Positions 26,156 through 36,121 of a DNA stretch of 64,000 nucleotides are shown one piece after another. Each line of letters opens with the position of its first letter. Position 1 is the stretch's first letter. Made by a program: the position numbers and the translations under genes. Under the pieces are notes generated by a model that was not told the origin of the DNA, made no database searches, and worked only from the letters and a program-made list of their open reading frames with translations. The stretch spans positions 5,394,001 through 5,458,000 of the forward strand of contig NZ_CP134399.1 of the NCBI RefSeq assembly GCF_002968295.1, in the 5' to 3' direction. The DNA is from Mycobacterium sp. ITM-2016-00317. Its GTDB lineage: Bacteria > Actinomycetota > Actinomycetes > Mycobacteriales > Mycobacteriaceae.

Positions 26156-27422
26156 AACTCCCCTTGCGCCAGTTCGGTGACCGCGGGGGCGATCCCGTGG
26201 GTCGCCACCCGGTCGGCGAAGTCGTCGGCCGGGCAGCGGCCCTGCTCCACCGAACGTACGAGCATCGTCATCGATTCCTCGAGCGGGGCCGGTACCCGCT
26301 CGGCCGCGGCGTGCACACACCGGATCGCGGCGCGGTGCAGGCTCGGGTCCTGCAGGCCGAGCCGGGCGGCACGGTCCCACGCGGTGGCCACCGGTTCGGT
26401 GGCCTCGGCGGCGACGGCGGCGGCGGCCGGGTCGTCGAGCAGCGCGGTCAGCGTGTGCACGACCGCGGGCCATACCGTCTCGGGAACGCTGTCGAGGTAG
26501 CGCACCTCGAGGAAGCCGCGCGGCCGCACGGGCGGGAACAGCGTGGTCAGGTGGTAGTCGAGATCGGCGGAGGTCGGTCTGCGGCCGCCGAGGAGTACGC
26601 GCCCGCCGCCCAGTCGGCGAACGACGCCCACTGCGTGACCGGCTCCGGATCCGGGTTGTGCACCAGCATGACCGGCGCGCGCAGCGCGTAGCCGGCCCAG
26701 TCGCTGGCCGGGTCGTCCCCGCTGGCCCCGAGGATCGGCCCGCAGCGGGCCGAGTCCAGCCGGCTCCACACCAATTGCCGGGTGGACTGCCATCCGGTGA
26801 CGTCGCTACCCAGGATCGGCGAGTTCGCCGCGATCGCGATCATCGTGGGGCCCAGCGCGTGGGCCAGCCGGACCCGGTCGGCCCAACCCGGCTTCGGCCC
26901 CGCCTCGAGGTTGACCTGTACGGAGGCCGTCGCGGTCATCATCGCCGCGCCTGCGGCGCCGGTGTCGCTGGCCCGGAAGAACGTCTCCATCGCCGAGTAC
27001 CGCGCGCCGGGATTGATGCGCTCGGACGGGCGCAGCGGGTCGGCTCCCAGCAGCACCAGCCCGAGCCCGGCACGCGCGAACTCCTCGCGCAGCACGACAC
27101 GGTCGGAGGTCATGGCCGCGACCGCGGTTGCCGCGTCCGCACCGGGAGGACCCGACAGTTCCACCGCGCCGCCGGGCTCGACGGTGACCGCGCTGCCGCC
27201 GGGAAGCCGGGGCAGTGCGGCGATCGCCGCCTGCAACTCGTCCCAGCCGGGCCGTCGCCTGGGATCGGTCCGGTCGTAGCAGTGCGCCTCGATCTCCAGG
27301 CCCACCGGTCCGACCGGCCCGTCTTTCAGGCACGTCCCGACGATGTGGTGCGCGGCCGCTTCCGCGCTGCTCAGTGGATCCACGGCCTTTTCGACGTCAT
27401 CGGACGCCACGGTGCGTGCCAT
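26152..27422 (-). pseudogene. egtA: Glutamate-cysteine ligase EgtA, frame broken by one missing base
   Basis: The first gene of the ergothioneine operon; it makes gamma-glutamylcysteine from glutamate and cysteine. Residues 1-275 read as GCS2-type ligase ([39 protein letters not shown]). After FADWAAG the frame is lost. The next frame continues [20 protein letters not shown] and runs to the normal C-terminus, [10 protein letters not shown]. One extra G in the GGG run at 26602-26604 (minus strand) restores a protein of about 423 residues. I think this is a base-calling error, because all other egt genes are intact. Start ATG 27422 is preferred for its AAGGGGGTGGG ribosome site; ATG 27467 and 27512 are alternatives. 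Confidence 0.88.
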
Positions 27423-27533
27423 CAGCCCACCCCCTTCGGCTGTGGAACGATCGGCTTCGGTAACCATCTTCCAGACCGGACCGACAATGTCGCGTGAATT
27501 AATCGGTGACATCACGGTGACGAGGCGGCGAAA

Positions 27534-28172
27534 TCATTGCCCCAACGTGTTCTGCATCGCGCCGGCCAGCACGTCGACCGCCGGGCCGCCGTTGCCCGAC
27601 TGGCAGACCTTGGCCTGCAGCAGAACGTTCTCCCGCAGGCGTGTCGTGACGAAGCAGCGCCGGTCGGTGCCGGCCTCCTGCTTCACCCAGTTCGCGTCGG
27701 TCGCGGTGGCCGGGCCGCCGGTGAACGTCCACACCTGGGTGGTGAAGTTGTCCAGATGCATCGCGGTGGTCTGGCCGTTGCAGCCGACAGTCCGGTCGAC
27801 CACCCGGTGGAACGCGCGGTCGGCGGCGTCGGTGGTGGCGAACACGCCGACCGCCTGTTTGACGAAATGTGCCATGTCGGACGGCGACTCGTGGGCGACG
27901 GCGCCGTTGAACGCCGCCAGGTCGGGATCGCCGTACACCTCCGGCAGTCCGATGTCGGCCCAGTTGTTGCACACCGGGTTGTCGACGTAGAACGCCTGGA
28001 ACGGGTTGGTGTACACCGATTCGAACCCGAACCGGGCGCCGACGATGTTGCCGACCGACCCCTTGCTCATCACCGCGTAGTTCACGACGCCGGGGTCCGA
28101 CGGGCGCGCGGACGCCGGGGCGGCCAGCGCCAACGGCACCATCGCGGCCGCCGCCACGACTGCTGCACGCAT
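27534..28172 (-). CDS. Exported protein with PknH-like extracellular sensor domain (Rv3705c-type)
   Basis: A 212-residue secreted protein. Residues 1-23 form a signal peptide (MRAAVVAAAAMVPLALAAPASA). The rest resembles the extracellular sensor domain of the kinase PknH and corresponds to Rv3705c just ahead of egtA. Four cysteines (VCNNWAD, VGCNGQ, RRCFVTT, KVCQSG) can form the two disulfides of that fold. The ligand is unknown. Its ATG lies four bases after the Ohr stop, with AAGG inside the end of ohr, so the two are co-transcribed; egtA follows after 111 bp. Confidence 0.82.
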   Translation of the reverse strand: MRAAVVAAAAMVPLALAAPASARPSDPGVVNYAVMSKGSVGNIVGARFGFESVYTNPFQAFYVDNPVCNNWADIGLPEVYGDPDLAAFNGAVAHESPSDMAHFVKQAVGVFATTDAADRAFHRVVDRTVGCNGQTTAMHLDNFTTQVWTFTGGPATATDANWVKQEAGTDRRCFVTTRLRENVLLQAKVCQSGNGGPAVDVLAGAMQNTLGQ

Positions 28173-28176
28173 CCGG

Positions 28177-28605
28177 TCAGACCTTCGCCGACAGCTTGAC
28201 GTCGATGTTGCCCCGTGTCGCCTTCGAATACGGGCAGACGCCGTGCGCCTTCTCCATCAGCTCGTCGGCGACCTGTTTCTCCAGTCCGGGCAGGTAGCCG
28301 ATCAGCTCGGCCGTCAGCCCGAACCCGCCCTCGGGGTCTTTGCCGATGCCCACCCTGGCGGTGATCCCGCTGGCGTTGTCGAGGGCGATCTTCTCGTTCT
28401 TGGCGACCAGTTGCAGCGCGCCGAGGAAACAGGCGGCGTACCCCGACGAGAACAGCAGCTCGGGATTGACTCCTTCACCACTGCCACCCATCTCCTTGGG
28501 TGGACGGGTGTCGAAATCGAGCTTCCCGTCGGTCGATTTCACGTGGCCGTCGCGGCCACCCCCGGTCGCGGTGGACTCCGCGGTGTAGACGACTTCGATG
28601 TTCAT
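28177..28605 (-). CDS. ohr: Organic hydroperoxide resistance protein (Ohr/OsmC family)
   Basis: A 142-residue thiol peroxidase that reduces organic and fatty-acid hydroperoxides. Both catalytic cysteines are present: C59 in SSGYAACFLGAL and C124 in HGVCPYSKATRGN. The glutamate of GEGVNPELLFSS completes the usual site. Start ATG 28605 gives the standard Ohr length; an ATG four codons upstream (28617) is possible. It sits between catalase (42 bp upstream) and the PknH-sensor-like gene, on the same strand as the ergothioneine genes. No OhrR-type gene is directly adjacent; the MarR gene lies beyond catalase. Confidence 0.93.
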   Translation of the reverse strand: MNIEVVYTAESTATGGGRDGHVKSTDGKLDFDTRPPKEMGGSGEGVNPELLFSSGYAACFLGALQLVAKNEKIALDNASGITARVGIGKDPEGGFGLTAELIGYLPGLEKQVADELMEKAHGVCPYSKATRGNIDVKLSAKV

Positions 28606-28647
28606 CCACCCGATCATGCCAGCCGAACCGGGAGTGCCCGAGTGACT

Positions 28648-30090
28648 TCAGCCGCCGCGCACCCCCTCCTCGACCTTCTTGCCCAGGTCGGCGTCGACGT
28701 TGCGCCAGTACTCGAACACCCGGGACAGCACAGGTTCCTTCACCCCGTCGGACACGTGGCCGATGATGTTGTGCGCCAGCCGCTCCCGGGCGGCGTCGTC
28801 GAGGACCTCACGGACCATGGTGCCGGCCTGGCCCCAGTCGTCGTCGTCGGGGCGCAGCGCGTAGGCGGTGCGGACCATGTCGCCGTCCGAGGCCCAGTGC
28901 ACCTCGGAAGCCCGGCGCGGATCGGCCTCCGGCCCGCCCATCGAGTTCGGTGCGTACACCGGGTCGGTGGCGTTGCGGATGCGCATCGCGCCGTCCTTGC
29001 TGTAGGCGCGGACCTCGGTCTTGGGCTCGTTGACCGGAATCTGCTTGTAGTTCACGCCGAGTCGGGCGCGATGGGCGTCGGCGTAGGAGAACCCGCGGGC
29101 CAGCAGCATCTTGTCCGGGCTCAGCCCGGTGCCGGGCACGATGTTGTTCGGTTCGAACGCCGCCTGCTCGATCTGGGCGTGGTAGTCCACGACGTTGCGG
29201 TTCAGTGTCATCCTGCCGACCTCGTGCAGCGGGTAGTCGCTGTGCGGCCACACCTTGGTCAGGTCGAACGGGTTGAACCGGTAGGTCTTCGCGTCCTCGA
29301 ACGGCATGAGCTGCACGTGCAGCGTCCAGCTCGGGAAGTTGCCGCCCTCGATCGAGTTGTACAGGTCGCGCTGGTGGTAGTCGGCGTCCTCGCCGGCCAG
29401 CCGGTCGGCGTCCTCCTGGGTCAGGAAGTCGATGCCCTGGTCGGTCTTGAAGTGGTACTTGACCCAGAACATCTCGTCGGCGTCGTTGAGCCAGCTGTAG
29501 GTGTGACTGGAGTAGCCGTTCATGTTTCGCCACGTCTTCGGGATGCCGCGGTCCCCCATCAGCCAGGTGACCTGGTGGGCCGACTCGGGCGACAGCGTCC
29601 AGAAGTCCCACTGCATGTGGTGGTCGCGAAGGTTGTTGGCCGCCATCCGTTTCTGACTGCGGATGAAGTTCTGGAACTTCATCGGGTCACGTACGAAGAA
29701 CACCGGGGTGTTGTTGCCGACCATGTCGAAGTTGCCGTCGGAGGTGTAGAACTTCAGCGAGAAACCGCGCGGATCACGCCAGGTGTCCGGGCTGCCGCGC
29801 TCGCCGGCCACCGTCGAGAACCGGGCGACCATCTCGGTCGTCGCCCCCGGCTGCAGGAACCCCGCCTTGGTGTACGCGGAGACGTCCTGGGTGACCTCGA
29901 ACTGTCCGAAGGCGCCGCCACCTTTGGCGTGCGGTTGCCGCTCCGGGATGCGTTCCCGGTTGAAGTTGGCCATCTGCTCGATCAGGTAGTGGTCCTGCAG
30001 CAGGATCGGGCCGTCGGATCCCACGGTCAGCGAGTGCTCGAAGCTCGGGAACGGCGCACCGCCGTCGGTGGTCGCGAACTTGTCGGTCAT
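28648..30090 (-). CDS. katA: Monofunctional haem catalase
   Basis: A 480-residue small-subunit, clade-3-like catalase that splits H2O2. The distal His54 lies in [15 protein letters not shown], the distal Asn in [15 protein letters not shown], and the haem-ligand Tyr in [26 protein letters not shown] and [19 protein letters not shown] are further family motifs. The start MTDKFATTD has AGGAG upstream. It is distinct from the mycobacterial catalase-peroxidase KatG. It leads a run of same-strand stress genes (Ohr, exported protein, egtA-E). The letter in katA is a family convention; orthology was not tested. Confidence 0.93.
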   Translation of the reverse strand: MTDKFATTDGGAPFPSFEHSLTVGSDGPILLQDHYLIEQMANFNRERIPERQPHAKGGGAFGQFEVTQDVSAYTKAGFLQPGATTEMVARFSTVAGERGSPDTWRDPRGFSLKFYTSDGNFDMVGNNTPVFFVRDPMKFQNFIRSQKRMAANNLRDHHMQWDFWTLSPESAHQVTWLMGDRGIPKTWRNMNGYSSHTYSWLNDADEMFWVKYHFKTDQGIDFLTQEDADRLAGEDADYHQRDLYNSIEGGNFPSWTLHVQLMPFEDAKTYRFNPFDLTKVWPHSDYPLHEVGRMTLNRNVVDYHAQIEQAAFEPNNIVPGTGLSPDKMLLARGFSYADAHRARLGVNYKQIPVNEPKTEVRAYSKDGAMRIRNATDPVYAPNSMGGPEADPRRASEVHWASDGDMVRTAYALRPDDDDWGQAGTMVREVLDDAARERLAHNIIGHVSDGVKEPVLSRVFEYWRNVDADLGKKVEEGVRGG

Positions 30091-30187
30091 GTCTTCTCCT
30101 CGGGAAGGAACGGCATCGGGCTGAGCCGTCGTCCTTCGATGCCCGGGTACCCGAAGGTCGGGCAAAGCATCCCCAGCACGAAATCCG

Positions 30188-30559
30188 TCAGGGACGTACG
30201 GGAGTGGGAGAAGGTGTGCCGCCTTCACGCGGGATCTTCAGCGCCGGCCCGCCGGAGCCGAACGGGCCGGGGAAGCCGGGGGCGCGGTCGAATCCGCCGC
30301 GCGGCCCCATCGGCGACATCGGCGGAGCCGAATGGCCCGCTACGCCGTAGCCGTGGTGGGGGTGGCGCGGGCCGTCGCCGAGGCTCTTGCCGACGACGAC
30401 GCCGGAGCCGAAGACCACCGCGACGATGAACACCGACCCGGCGGCGATGCCGACCCATGCGGCGGCCTTGGTGAGCCGGCTGGGCGGGCGGTGTTCGTAG
30501 GCAGGCCGGGGGATCGGCGCGGTGGTGGCTTCGGGTTCTGCAGGCGTGGTTTCCGTCAT
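30188..30559 (-). CDS. Small single-pass membrane protein, Pro/Gly-rich
   Basis: A 123-residue protein of unknown function. A Pro/Thr-rich cytoplasmic start ([20 protein letters not shown]) is followed by one membrane helix ([23 protein letters not shown], about residues 35-57). The outer part is rich in His, Gly, Pro and Met ([21 protein letters not shown]). GAAGGA precedes the ATG. Comparable small proteins are common in mycobacteria and poorly conserved. The His/Met-rich tail could bind metal, but this is speculation. Confidence 0.65.
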   Translation of the reverse strand: MTETTPAEPEATTAPIPRPAYEHRPPSRLTKAAAWVGIAAGSVFIVAVVFGSGVVVGKSLGDGPRHPHHGYGVAGHSAPPMSPMGPRGGFDRAPGFPGPFGSGGPALKIPREGGTPSPTPVRP

Positions 30560-30615
30560 GCCGGCGATCCTTCGCGCTGATCCCCTGTGTGCGTTAGGCG
30601 CGGGCTGTGAATCAG

Positions 30616-31101
30616 CTATGTGCTCGGTGTCAGGGTGCAGTCTCCGGCGATGTGGGTGGTGACCGCGGCGATGACGTCGCGCGAGGCCTCCCCCAGCGCG
30701 GCGAGGCGTTCCGGGCCGAGGACGTCGACGAACAGTTCCCGGACGCGCGCCGCGTTCGCCGGGGCGGCCGCTTCGACGGCCGTTCGGCCTGCCGGGGTGA
30801 GGACGACGTCGGGGTAGCGGCCCTGCGACGCGTCACGCCGGATCAGCCCGCGTTTCTCCATCCGGCTGAGGTGATGGGACAGCCTGCTCTTCTCCCACCG
30901 GGTCATCTCCGCCAGCTCGGACGAGCGCAGCCGCCCGGCCGGCGCCTCCGACAGGTTGACCAGGATCTCGAAATCGGAGTCCGACAGCCCGAACTCCCGC
31001 TGCAGGTGGCCGACGAGATGGCGTTCCAGCAGGTGGCGCATGTCGACGAAGCTTCGCCACGCCGTCAACTCGTCCTCGGTGAGGCCCGCGGTTTCCGCCA
31101 T
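30616..31101 (-). CDS. MarR-family transcriptional regulator
   Basis: A 161-residue MarR regulator. Helices 1-2 are AWRSFVDMRHLLERHLVGHL, the winged helix is LRSSELAEMTRWEKSRLSHHLSRM with the wing RRDASQGRYPDVVLTPAGR, and the C-terminal dimer helix ends VIAAVTTHIAG. It is divergent from an NmrA-like gene. Two identical-architecture dyads (GTTGA-N4-TCAAC) lie between them, one over its own -35 region. The mRNA appears leaderless, with TAGGGT seven bases before the ATG. It probably represses both itself and the NmrA-like gene. Confidence 0.9.
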   Translation of the reverse strand: MAETAGLTEDELTAWRSFVDMRHLLERHLVGHLQREFGLSDSDFEILVNLSEAPAGRLRSSELAEMTRWEKSRLSHHLSRMEKRGLIRRDASQGRYPDVVLTPAGRTAVEAAAPANAARVRELFVDVLGPERLAALGEASRDVIAAVTTHIAGDCTLTPST

Positions 31102-31108
31102 GGTCGAG

Positions 31109-31114
31109 ACCCTA
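31109..31114 (-). promoter_or_regulatory. -10 hexamer TAGGGT of the marR gene
   Basis: Read on the minus strand, TAGGGT ends seven bases before the marR ATG (31101). A GTTGAT hexamer 17 bases further upstream is the -35 candidate and lies within operator 1. Confidence 0.45.
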
Positions 31115-31123
31115 CCCCGGTTG

Positions 31124-31137
31124 GTTGACGCATCAAC
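31124..31137. promoter_or_regulatory. MarR operator 1, GTTGACGCATCAAC
   Basis: A dyad GTTGA-N4-TCAAC, 23 bases from the marR start. It covers the -35 elements of both divergent promoters. Confidence 0.7.
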
Positions 31138-31153
31138 TCGACGCGCCTACGGT
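31125..31153 (+). promoter_or_regulatory. Promoter of the NmrA-like gene (TTGACG-N17-TACGGT)
   Basis: A -35 TTGACG inside operator 1 and a -10 TACGGT are separated by exactly 17 bases. The expected transcript start falls at the left edge of operator 2, so occupancy of either site would block transcription. Confidence 0.5.
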
Positions 31154-31160
31154 GGAGGGA

Positions 31161-31174
31161 GTTGACACATCAAC
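31161..31174. promoter_or_regulatory. MarR operator 2, GTTGACACATCAAC
   Basis: The second copy of GTTGA-N4-TCAAC, with its centre 37 bp from that of operator 1. It differs from operator 1 only in the spacer (CACA against CGCA). Confidence 0.7.
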
Positions 31175-31195
31175 CTAACGAGGATCGGAGCAAGC

Positions 31196-32158
31196 ATGAC
31201 CGACAGGAAGACGATCGCAGTGGTGGGCGCCACCGGAGCCCAGGGCGGCGGACTGGCCGAAGCGATCCTGTCCGACCCCGCCGGAACATTCGCAGTGCGC
31301 GCGCTGACACGCAGCGCCGGATCGGACAGGGCACGCGCCCTCGCGGCGGCGGGCGCGGACGTCGTGGAGGCAGACCTCGACGACGTCGCCGGCCTGCGCG
31401 ACGCATTCGACGGGACGCACGGCGCCTTCGTCGTGACGAACTACTGGGCGCAGCCGCAACCGTCGGACGACCGGACGGCGGCCGAGCGGGAACTCGCCCA
31501 GGCCCGCAACGCCGCAGCGGCGGCCAAGCAGGCGGGGGTGGCACACGTCGTCTGGTCCACGCTGGAAGACACCCGGGACCATTTCGGCGACACCGACCAC
31601 GTGCCGAACGTCGACGGCCGTTACAAGGTCCCGCATTTCGACGCCAAGGCCGAGGCGGACAGCTTCTTCGCCGAGCAGGGCGTGCCGACGACCTACCTGC
31701 GCACCACGATGTTCTTCGAGGGCTTCACAGGCGCGATGGGGCCGACGCGGGACCAGGAGGACCGGCTGGTGTTGACGCTGCCGATGGCCGATCAGCGGCT
31801 GTCGACCATCGCGGTCGCGGACATCGGGAAGACGGCATTGGGGATCTTCCGCCGGGGCGACGAATTCGTCGGCCGGACAGTCAGTATCGCCGGCGACCAC
31901 CTGACCGGCGAGCAGTACGCCGCCGCGCTGGCCGATGCGCGAGGCGAGCCGCTGTCCTACCGCCCGGTCTCCTGGGACGACTTCCGCGCCCAGGGTTTCC
32001 CCGGTGCGGTCGAGATGGGCAACATGTTCCAGTACTACGCGGAGAACTCCGCGGACTTCGCCGGAGCACGGGACCTGGCCGCGGTACGGGAGCTCAATCC
32101 CGAGCTACTGTCCTTCCGCGACTGGCTGGCGTTGCACGCCAACGAAATCCGCGTCTGA
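31196..32158 (+). CDS. NmrA-like NAD(P)-binding protein (atypical SDR)
   Basis: A 320-residue atypical short-chain dehydrogenase of the NmrA/HSCARG type. The dinucleotide loop is VVGATGAQGGGLAEAIL near residues 9-25. ALTRSAGSDRARALA binds the NADP phosphate region. The central FVVTNYWAQ and HVVWSTLEDTRD motifs match NmrA-like proteins. The active Tyr-x3-Lys of classical SDRs is not kept, so it may act as a redox sensor or bind NADP without turnover. Its promoter is overlaid by MarR operators and the regulator is divergent. AGGATCGGAG precedes the ATG. Confidence 0.88.
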   Translation: MTDRKTIAVVGATGAQGGGLAEAILSDPAGTFAVRALTRSAGSDRARALAAAGADVVEADLDDVAGLRDAFDGTHGAFVVTNYWAQPQPSDDRTAAERELAQARNAAAAAKQAGVAHVVWSTLEDTRDHFGDTDHVPNVDGRYKVPHFDAKAEADSFFAEQGVPTTYLRTTMFFEGFTGAMGPTRDQEDRLVLTLPMADQRLSTIAVADIGKTALGIFRRGDEFVGRTVSIAGDHLTGEQYAAALADARGEPLSYRPVSWDDFRAQGFPGAVEMGNMFQYYAENSADFAGARDLAAVRELNPELLSFRDWLALHANEIRV

Positions 32159-32161
32159 CCG

Positions 32162-33856
32162 TCACTCGGGTAGCAGCGCCTCAAGGGCGTTGTCCGCCGA
32201 GTCGGAACCGCCGCCGGTGACGGCCCGCCACAGCGTGGCGCACAGCCACGCGATCGCGACCGCACCGGCGTCCGGGTGGCCGATCGCCCGCTCGCCGACA
32301 TAGGCCGCCCGGCCCCGGCCGGGGACCATGTCCGCGGTTGATGCGGCCGCCTCGACGGCTGCCTGCACCGACGCCTCGTCGAGCGCCTCGGCTCCGCGCC
32401 GTTCGGCGTCGTCGACGACCGCGGCCAGCGCGTCGACCAGCGTCCGATCGCCGCGTTGCGCACCGCCGGCCCGCTGGACCGCGGTCAACGCGTCACCCAA
32501 CCCGGCGAGCACCGCCGCGGCGAGCCCGTCGCCTCGCGCGTCCTCGGCGCGGGACGAGATGCCGCCGAACACCAGTCCGAGCAGCGGGCCGCTGCTTCCC
32601 CCGACGTCGTCGAGGAACGCCGACGCGAGGTGCCCCAGATCGGCCACCAGATCGTCGTCGGCCTCTCCGCGCCGCGCGGCGTACGACACGCCAGAGGCGA
32701 GGTTGTCACCGAAGTCCCCGTCGCCTGCCGCCTGATCCAGGGCGTTGAACCGGTCGCGCAGGCGCTCGGCCTGGTCCGCGACGTCCTGCAGCCACGGCGA
32801 CGCATCCTCGGCCACGTCGCCGTCGTCCCCGGTACCGCCGATGTCCCTGATCCCGGGAAAGGGTCTCCGGCGGGGCAGCCCCGGTGTGCTGTGCTCGGCG
32901 AACCAGTGCGGCAACCATTCCGGGTCGGCGTCGACGACCGTGAGGCTGACACCCCGCATGTCCAGGGCCGTGCAGTACGCACCGGTGACCAGACTGCGCA
33001 CCGCGAGGTCGCGCTGGTCCAGCGCCCGCGCCGCCGCGTCGGCGAAGTGCAGCAGTTCCAGCTGCCCGGTCCCGCCGAGACCGTTGACGAGCACCAGGAC
33101 CCCGTCCGGCGCGGACAGGTCGGCGGTGAGCGCGTCGACCATCCTGTCGACCAGCCCGTCGAGGTCCGACGCCTCGATGCTCTCCCGCGCCGGCTCGCCG
33201 TGGATGCCGACCCCGAATTCCAGGGACCCCGGCGACACCTCGAACGCCCGGTCCCCGTCGCCGGGGCTGCGATGGGCCTCGGACGCGACCGCGACCGTGC
33301 GCGACCGGGCGACGATGTCACGCCCGAGCGCGGCCAACTCCGACAGCGACCATCCCGCGTCCGCGGCGGCGCCGAGAATCTTCTCTACGATCACCGTGGC
33401 AGCGGTGCCCCGGCGGCCCACCTTCCCCGCGTCGCGCGAGCCCCAGTCGTCGTCGACGAGCACCTGCTCCACCGGAATACCGTCGGCACGTAGTCGTTCG
33501 GCGGCGATGTTGAAGTTGAGGACGTCGCCGGTGTAGTTCTTCACGATCTGCAGCACGCCGTCGGGCAGCGCGACCTTTCCGCACGCCACATAGATCTGGC
33601 GGTTGTGCGGCGAGGTGAAGATCTCGCCCGGGCACGCCGCGTCCAGACCGCCGCGACCGACGAACCCGCCGTGCATCGGTTCATGCCCGGCGCCGCCACC
33701 GCTGACCAGAGCCACCCGCCTGCCCTCGGCCGGCAGGCTGTTGTAGAGGAAGGGCGGTTCGCTGCAGTATTCGACGCCCTCGCCTGCCGTCATCGACAGC
33801 CCGGACAGTCCCGCGCTCGCCCGCTTGGACCTGTCGGCGATGAACAGCACTGTCAT
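32162..33856 (-). CDS. Dihydroxyacetone kinase, DhaK-DhaL fusion
   Basis: A 564-residue ATP-dependent dihydroxyacetone kinase. The DhaK half (about 1-330) has SGGGAGHEPMHGGFVG and the covalent substrate-binding His219 in FGVGIHGEP. The DhaL half (about 350-564) carries the nucleotide-binding Asp cluster DQAAGDGDFGDNLASG and GGSSGPLLGLVF. The fused form uses ATP directly and needs no phosphotransferase partner. It gives dihydroxyacetone phosphate, so with GlpK it serves entry of C3 compounds. The start at 33856 has GGGAG upstream; the frame remains open 5' of it. Its stop is three bases past the converging NmrA-like gene. Confidence 0.93.
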   Translation of the reverse strand: MTVLFIADRSKRASAGLSGLSMTAGEGVEYCSEPPFLYNSLPAEGRRVALVSGGGAGHEPMHGGFVGRGGLDAACPGEIFTSPHNRQIYVACGKVALPDGVLQIVKNYTGDVLNFNIAAERLRADGIPVEQVLVDDDWGSRDAGKVGRRGTAATVIVEKILGAAADAGWSLSELAALGRDIVARSRTVAVASEAHRSPGDGDRAFEVSPGSLEFGVGIHGEPARESIEASDLDGLVDRMVDALTADLSAPDGVLVLVNGLGGTGQLELLHFADAAARALDQRDLAVRSLVTGAYCTALDMRGVSLTVVDADPEWLPHWFAEHSTPGLPRRRPFPGIRDIGGTGDDGDVAEDASPWLQDVADQAERLRDRFNALDQAAGDGDFGDNLASGVSYAARRGEADDDLVADLGHLASAFLDDVGGSSGPLLGLVFGGISSRAEDARGDGLAAAVLAGLGDALTAVQRAGGAQRGDRTLVDALAAVVDDAERRGAEALDEASVQAAVEAAASTADMVPGRGRAAYVGERAIGHPDAGAVAIAWLCATLWRAVTGGGSDSADNALEALLPE

Positions 33857-33941
33857 CGGCCACTCCCTACTCCGTCGGCGATTCCCATCGTCATCATGTC
33901 CTGCACCCTTCCTCGACAAACCTCGCCGCCGCAACGACTGC

Positions 33942-35054
33942 TCACCAGGGCTTTATCGGGTTCACCGCGAACTGGATCACCCGGTACGGGGAGCCGCCGC
34001 GAGGCGTGGTGTTCCACTGGCTGACGAACACCCGCACCGCGTCCGGGGTGGAGCGCGGGGAGAGGTAGCCGCCGTAGGGCTGGGCCAGCCGATTGTCCTG
34101 CGGGGGCGGCAGATCCTCCACCCGTTCCGGCCACGGCGCGGCCACCACCACCGTCGTCACCGGCGCGGTGCCCAGCTGCGTCGGCGCGTTGGCCACCCGG
34201 ATCTCCATGTTCCCGGTGGTGGCGTTGAAGTACGACAGCACCGTCTGCCCGTCGATCTGGCGCACGCTCATCTCGCCGACCCGGTCGGCCCACAGCGGCG
34301 CCGGCTCGCCGCCCCACCCGACCCCGGTCCACCCCTGCCAGGCGGCGCGGTCGGTGAACGACTGCGGCGTGGCCCGGTAGAGCACGACGGGTCCGCTGCG
34401 GTCGAAGTTGTTGGCCACGATGTACACCCAGCCGCGGGGCGACTCGGCCGTGGGAATCGGGTCGTAGTAGCCGCTGATCTGCGACTGCCGCCCGCCCGCA
34501 TGGGCCGCCTCCCGGACCGACCCCGGAACGGTCTGCCAATTGGCCTGCCCGGCAACCGCTTTGACCAGACGAGAGCTCTCGGGACGCAGATCCCTGGTGG
34601 TGGTCACCAGCATCCAGTTCTCGCGGTTGATCTCGATGACACCGGCGGGCAGCTGTGAGGTGCCCGGCGGTGTCGGGTCGGCCAGCAGCGGCGCCGACAC
34701 GCCCATCACCCCGTCGTAGCGCACCCCGCCGGGGTCCTCCAGTGAATCGCCGACCACGTGCAGCGCGATCGGCGAATACCAGCCCCCGAAGCCGACGCCC
34801 TGCCCGGCGAAGCTGTCGCCGCACACCTGCAGGATCCCGCTCGGGAACGACATGAACTCACAGAGGTCGGTCGCCCCGATGCCGTAGTCGGCGGTCGGGG
34901 TGCCCGTGCCGGCCACCGGGCCGACCCGCAGCACCTGGCCGGGCAGCAGCGGAGGCAACTCCACCGGCGTCGCACTCGCCACCCCCGCCGAACTTGCATT
35001 CCACGCGGCGAAAATCGCGAAGATCGCGCGTGGAATGCAGTTTCGGCGGAACAC
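33942..35054 (-). CDS. DUF4185-domain exported protein (Rv3707c-type)
   Basis: A 370-residue predicted secreted protein with a DUF4185 beta-propeller-like domain, matching Rv3707c next to asd. The domain starts after residue 30 (LPPLLPGQVLRVGPVAGTGT) and repeats Trp/Tyr-rich blades (VCGDSFAGQGVG; RGWVYIVANNFDRSG; YGGYLSPRSTPDAVRVFVSQ). The first 30 residues look like a weak signal peptide (AIFAIFAAWNASSAGVASA), but they are encoded by a 65-bp palindrome. The GTG at 35054 abuts the asd stop and lacks a ribosome site. A GTG at 34982 is the alternative start and would remove the signal. Function unknown. Confidence 0.78.
   Translation of the reverse strand: MFRRNCIPRAIFAIFAAWNASSAGVASATPVELPPLLPGQVLRVGPVAGTGTPTADYGIGATDLCEFMSFPSGILQVCGDSFAGQGVGFGGWYSPIALHVVGDSLEDPGGVRYDGVMGVSAPLLADPTPPGTSQLPAGVIEINRENWMLVTTTRDLRPESSRLVKAVAGQANWQTVPGSVREAAHAGGRQSQISGYYDPIPTAESPRGWVYIVANNFDRSGPVVLYRATPQSFTDRAAWQGWTGVGWGGEPAPLWADRVGEMSVRQIDGQTVLSYFNATTGNMEIRVANAPTQLGTAPVTTVVVAAPWPERVEDLPPPQDNRLAQPYGGYLSPRSTPDAVRVFVSQWNTTPRGGSPYRVIQFAVNPIKPW
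34985..35049. repeat. 65-bp palindromic element at the asd/DUF4185 junction
   Basis: Two 23-bp arms (34985-35007 and 35027-35049) match at 21 positions as inverted repeats, with cores GCATTCCACGCG and CGCGTGGAATGC and CCGCCGAA/TTCGGCGG ends. A GCG-aaaat-CGC mini-hairpin lies in the loop. It could be a terminator of ask-asd or a mobile small palindrome. Confidence 0.7.
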
Positions 35055-36089
<1,035 letters not shown>

Positions 36090-36097
36090 TTATCTTT

Positions 36098-36117
36098 CCC
36101 GTCGCTTCGCTCGCCCC
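36098..36117. repeat. 20-bp dispersed repeat in the ask-asd gap
   Basis: The sequence GGGGCGAGCGAAGCGACGGG on the minus strand is found again, with one base changed, inside the mgsC-like gene at 43407. It fills most of the 32-bp ask-asd spacer. Confidence 0.5.
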
Positions 36118-36121
36118 ATCG

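Noticed and set aside
30140..30164. TGCCCG/CGGGCA inverted repeat ahead of catalase as a terminator or operator
   Set aside because: Only a 6-bp stem with a 13-base loop, which is likely by chance at this GC content.
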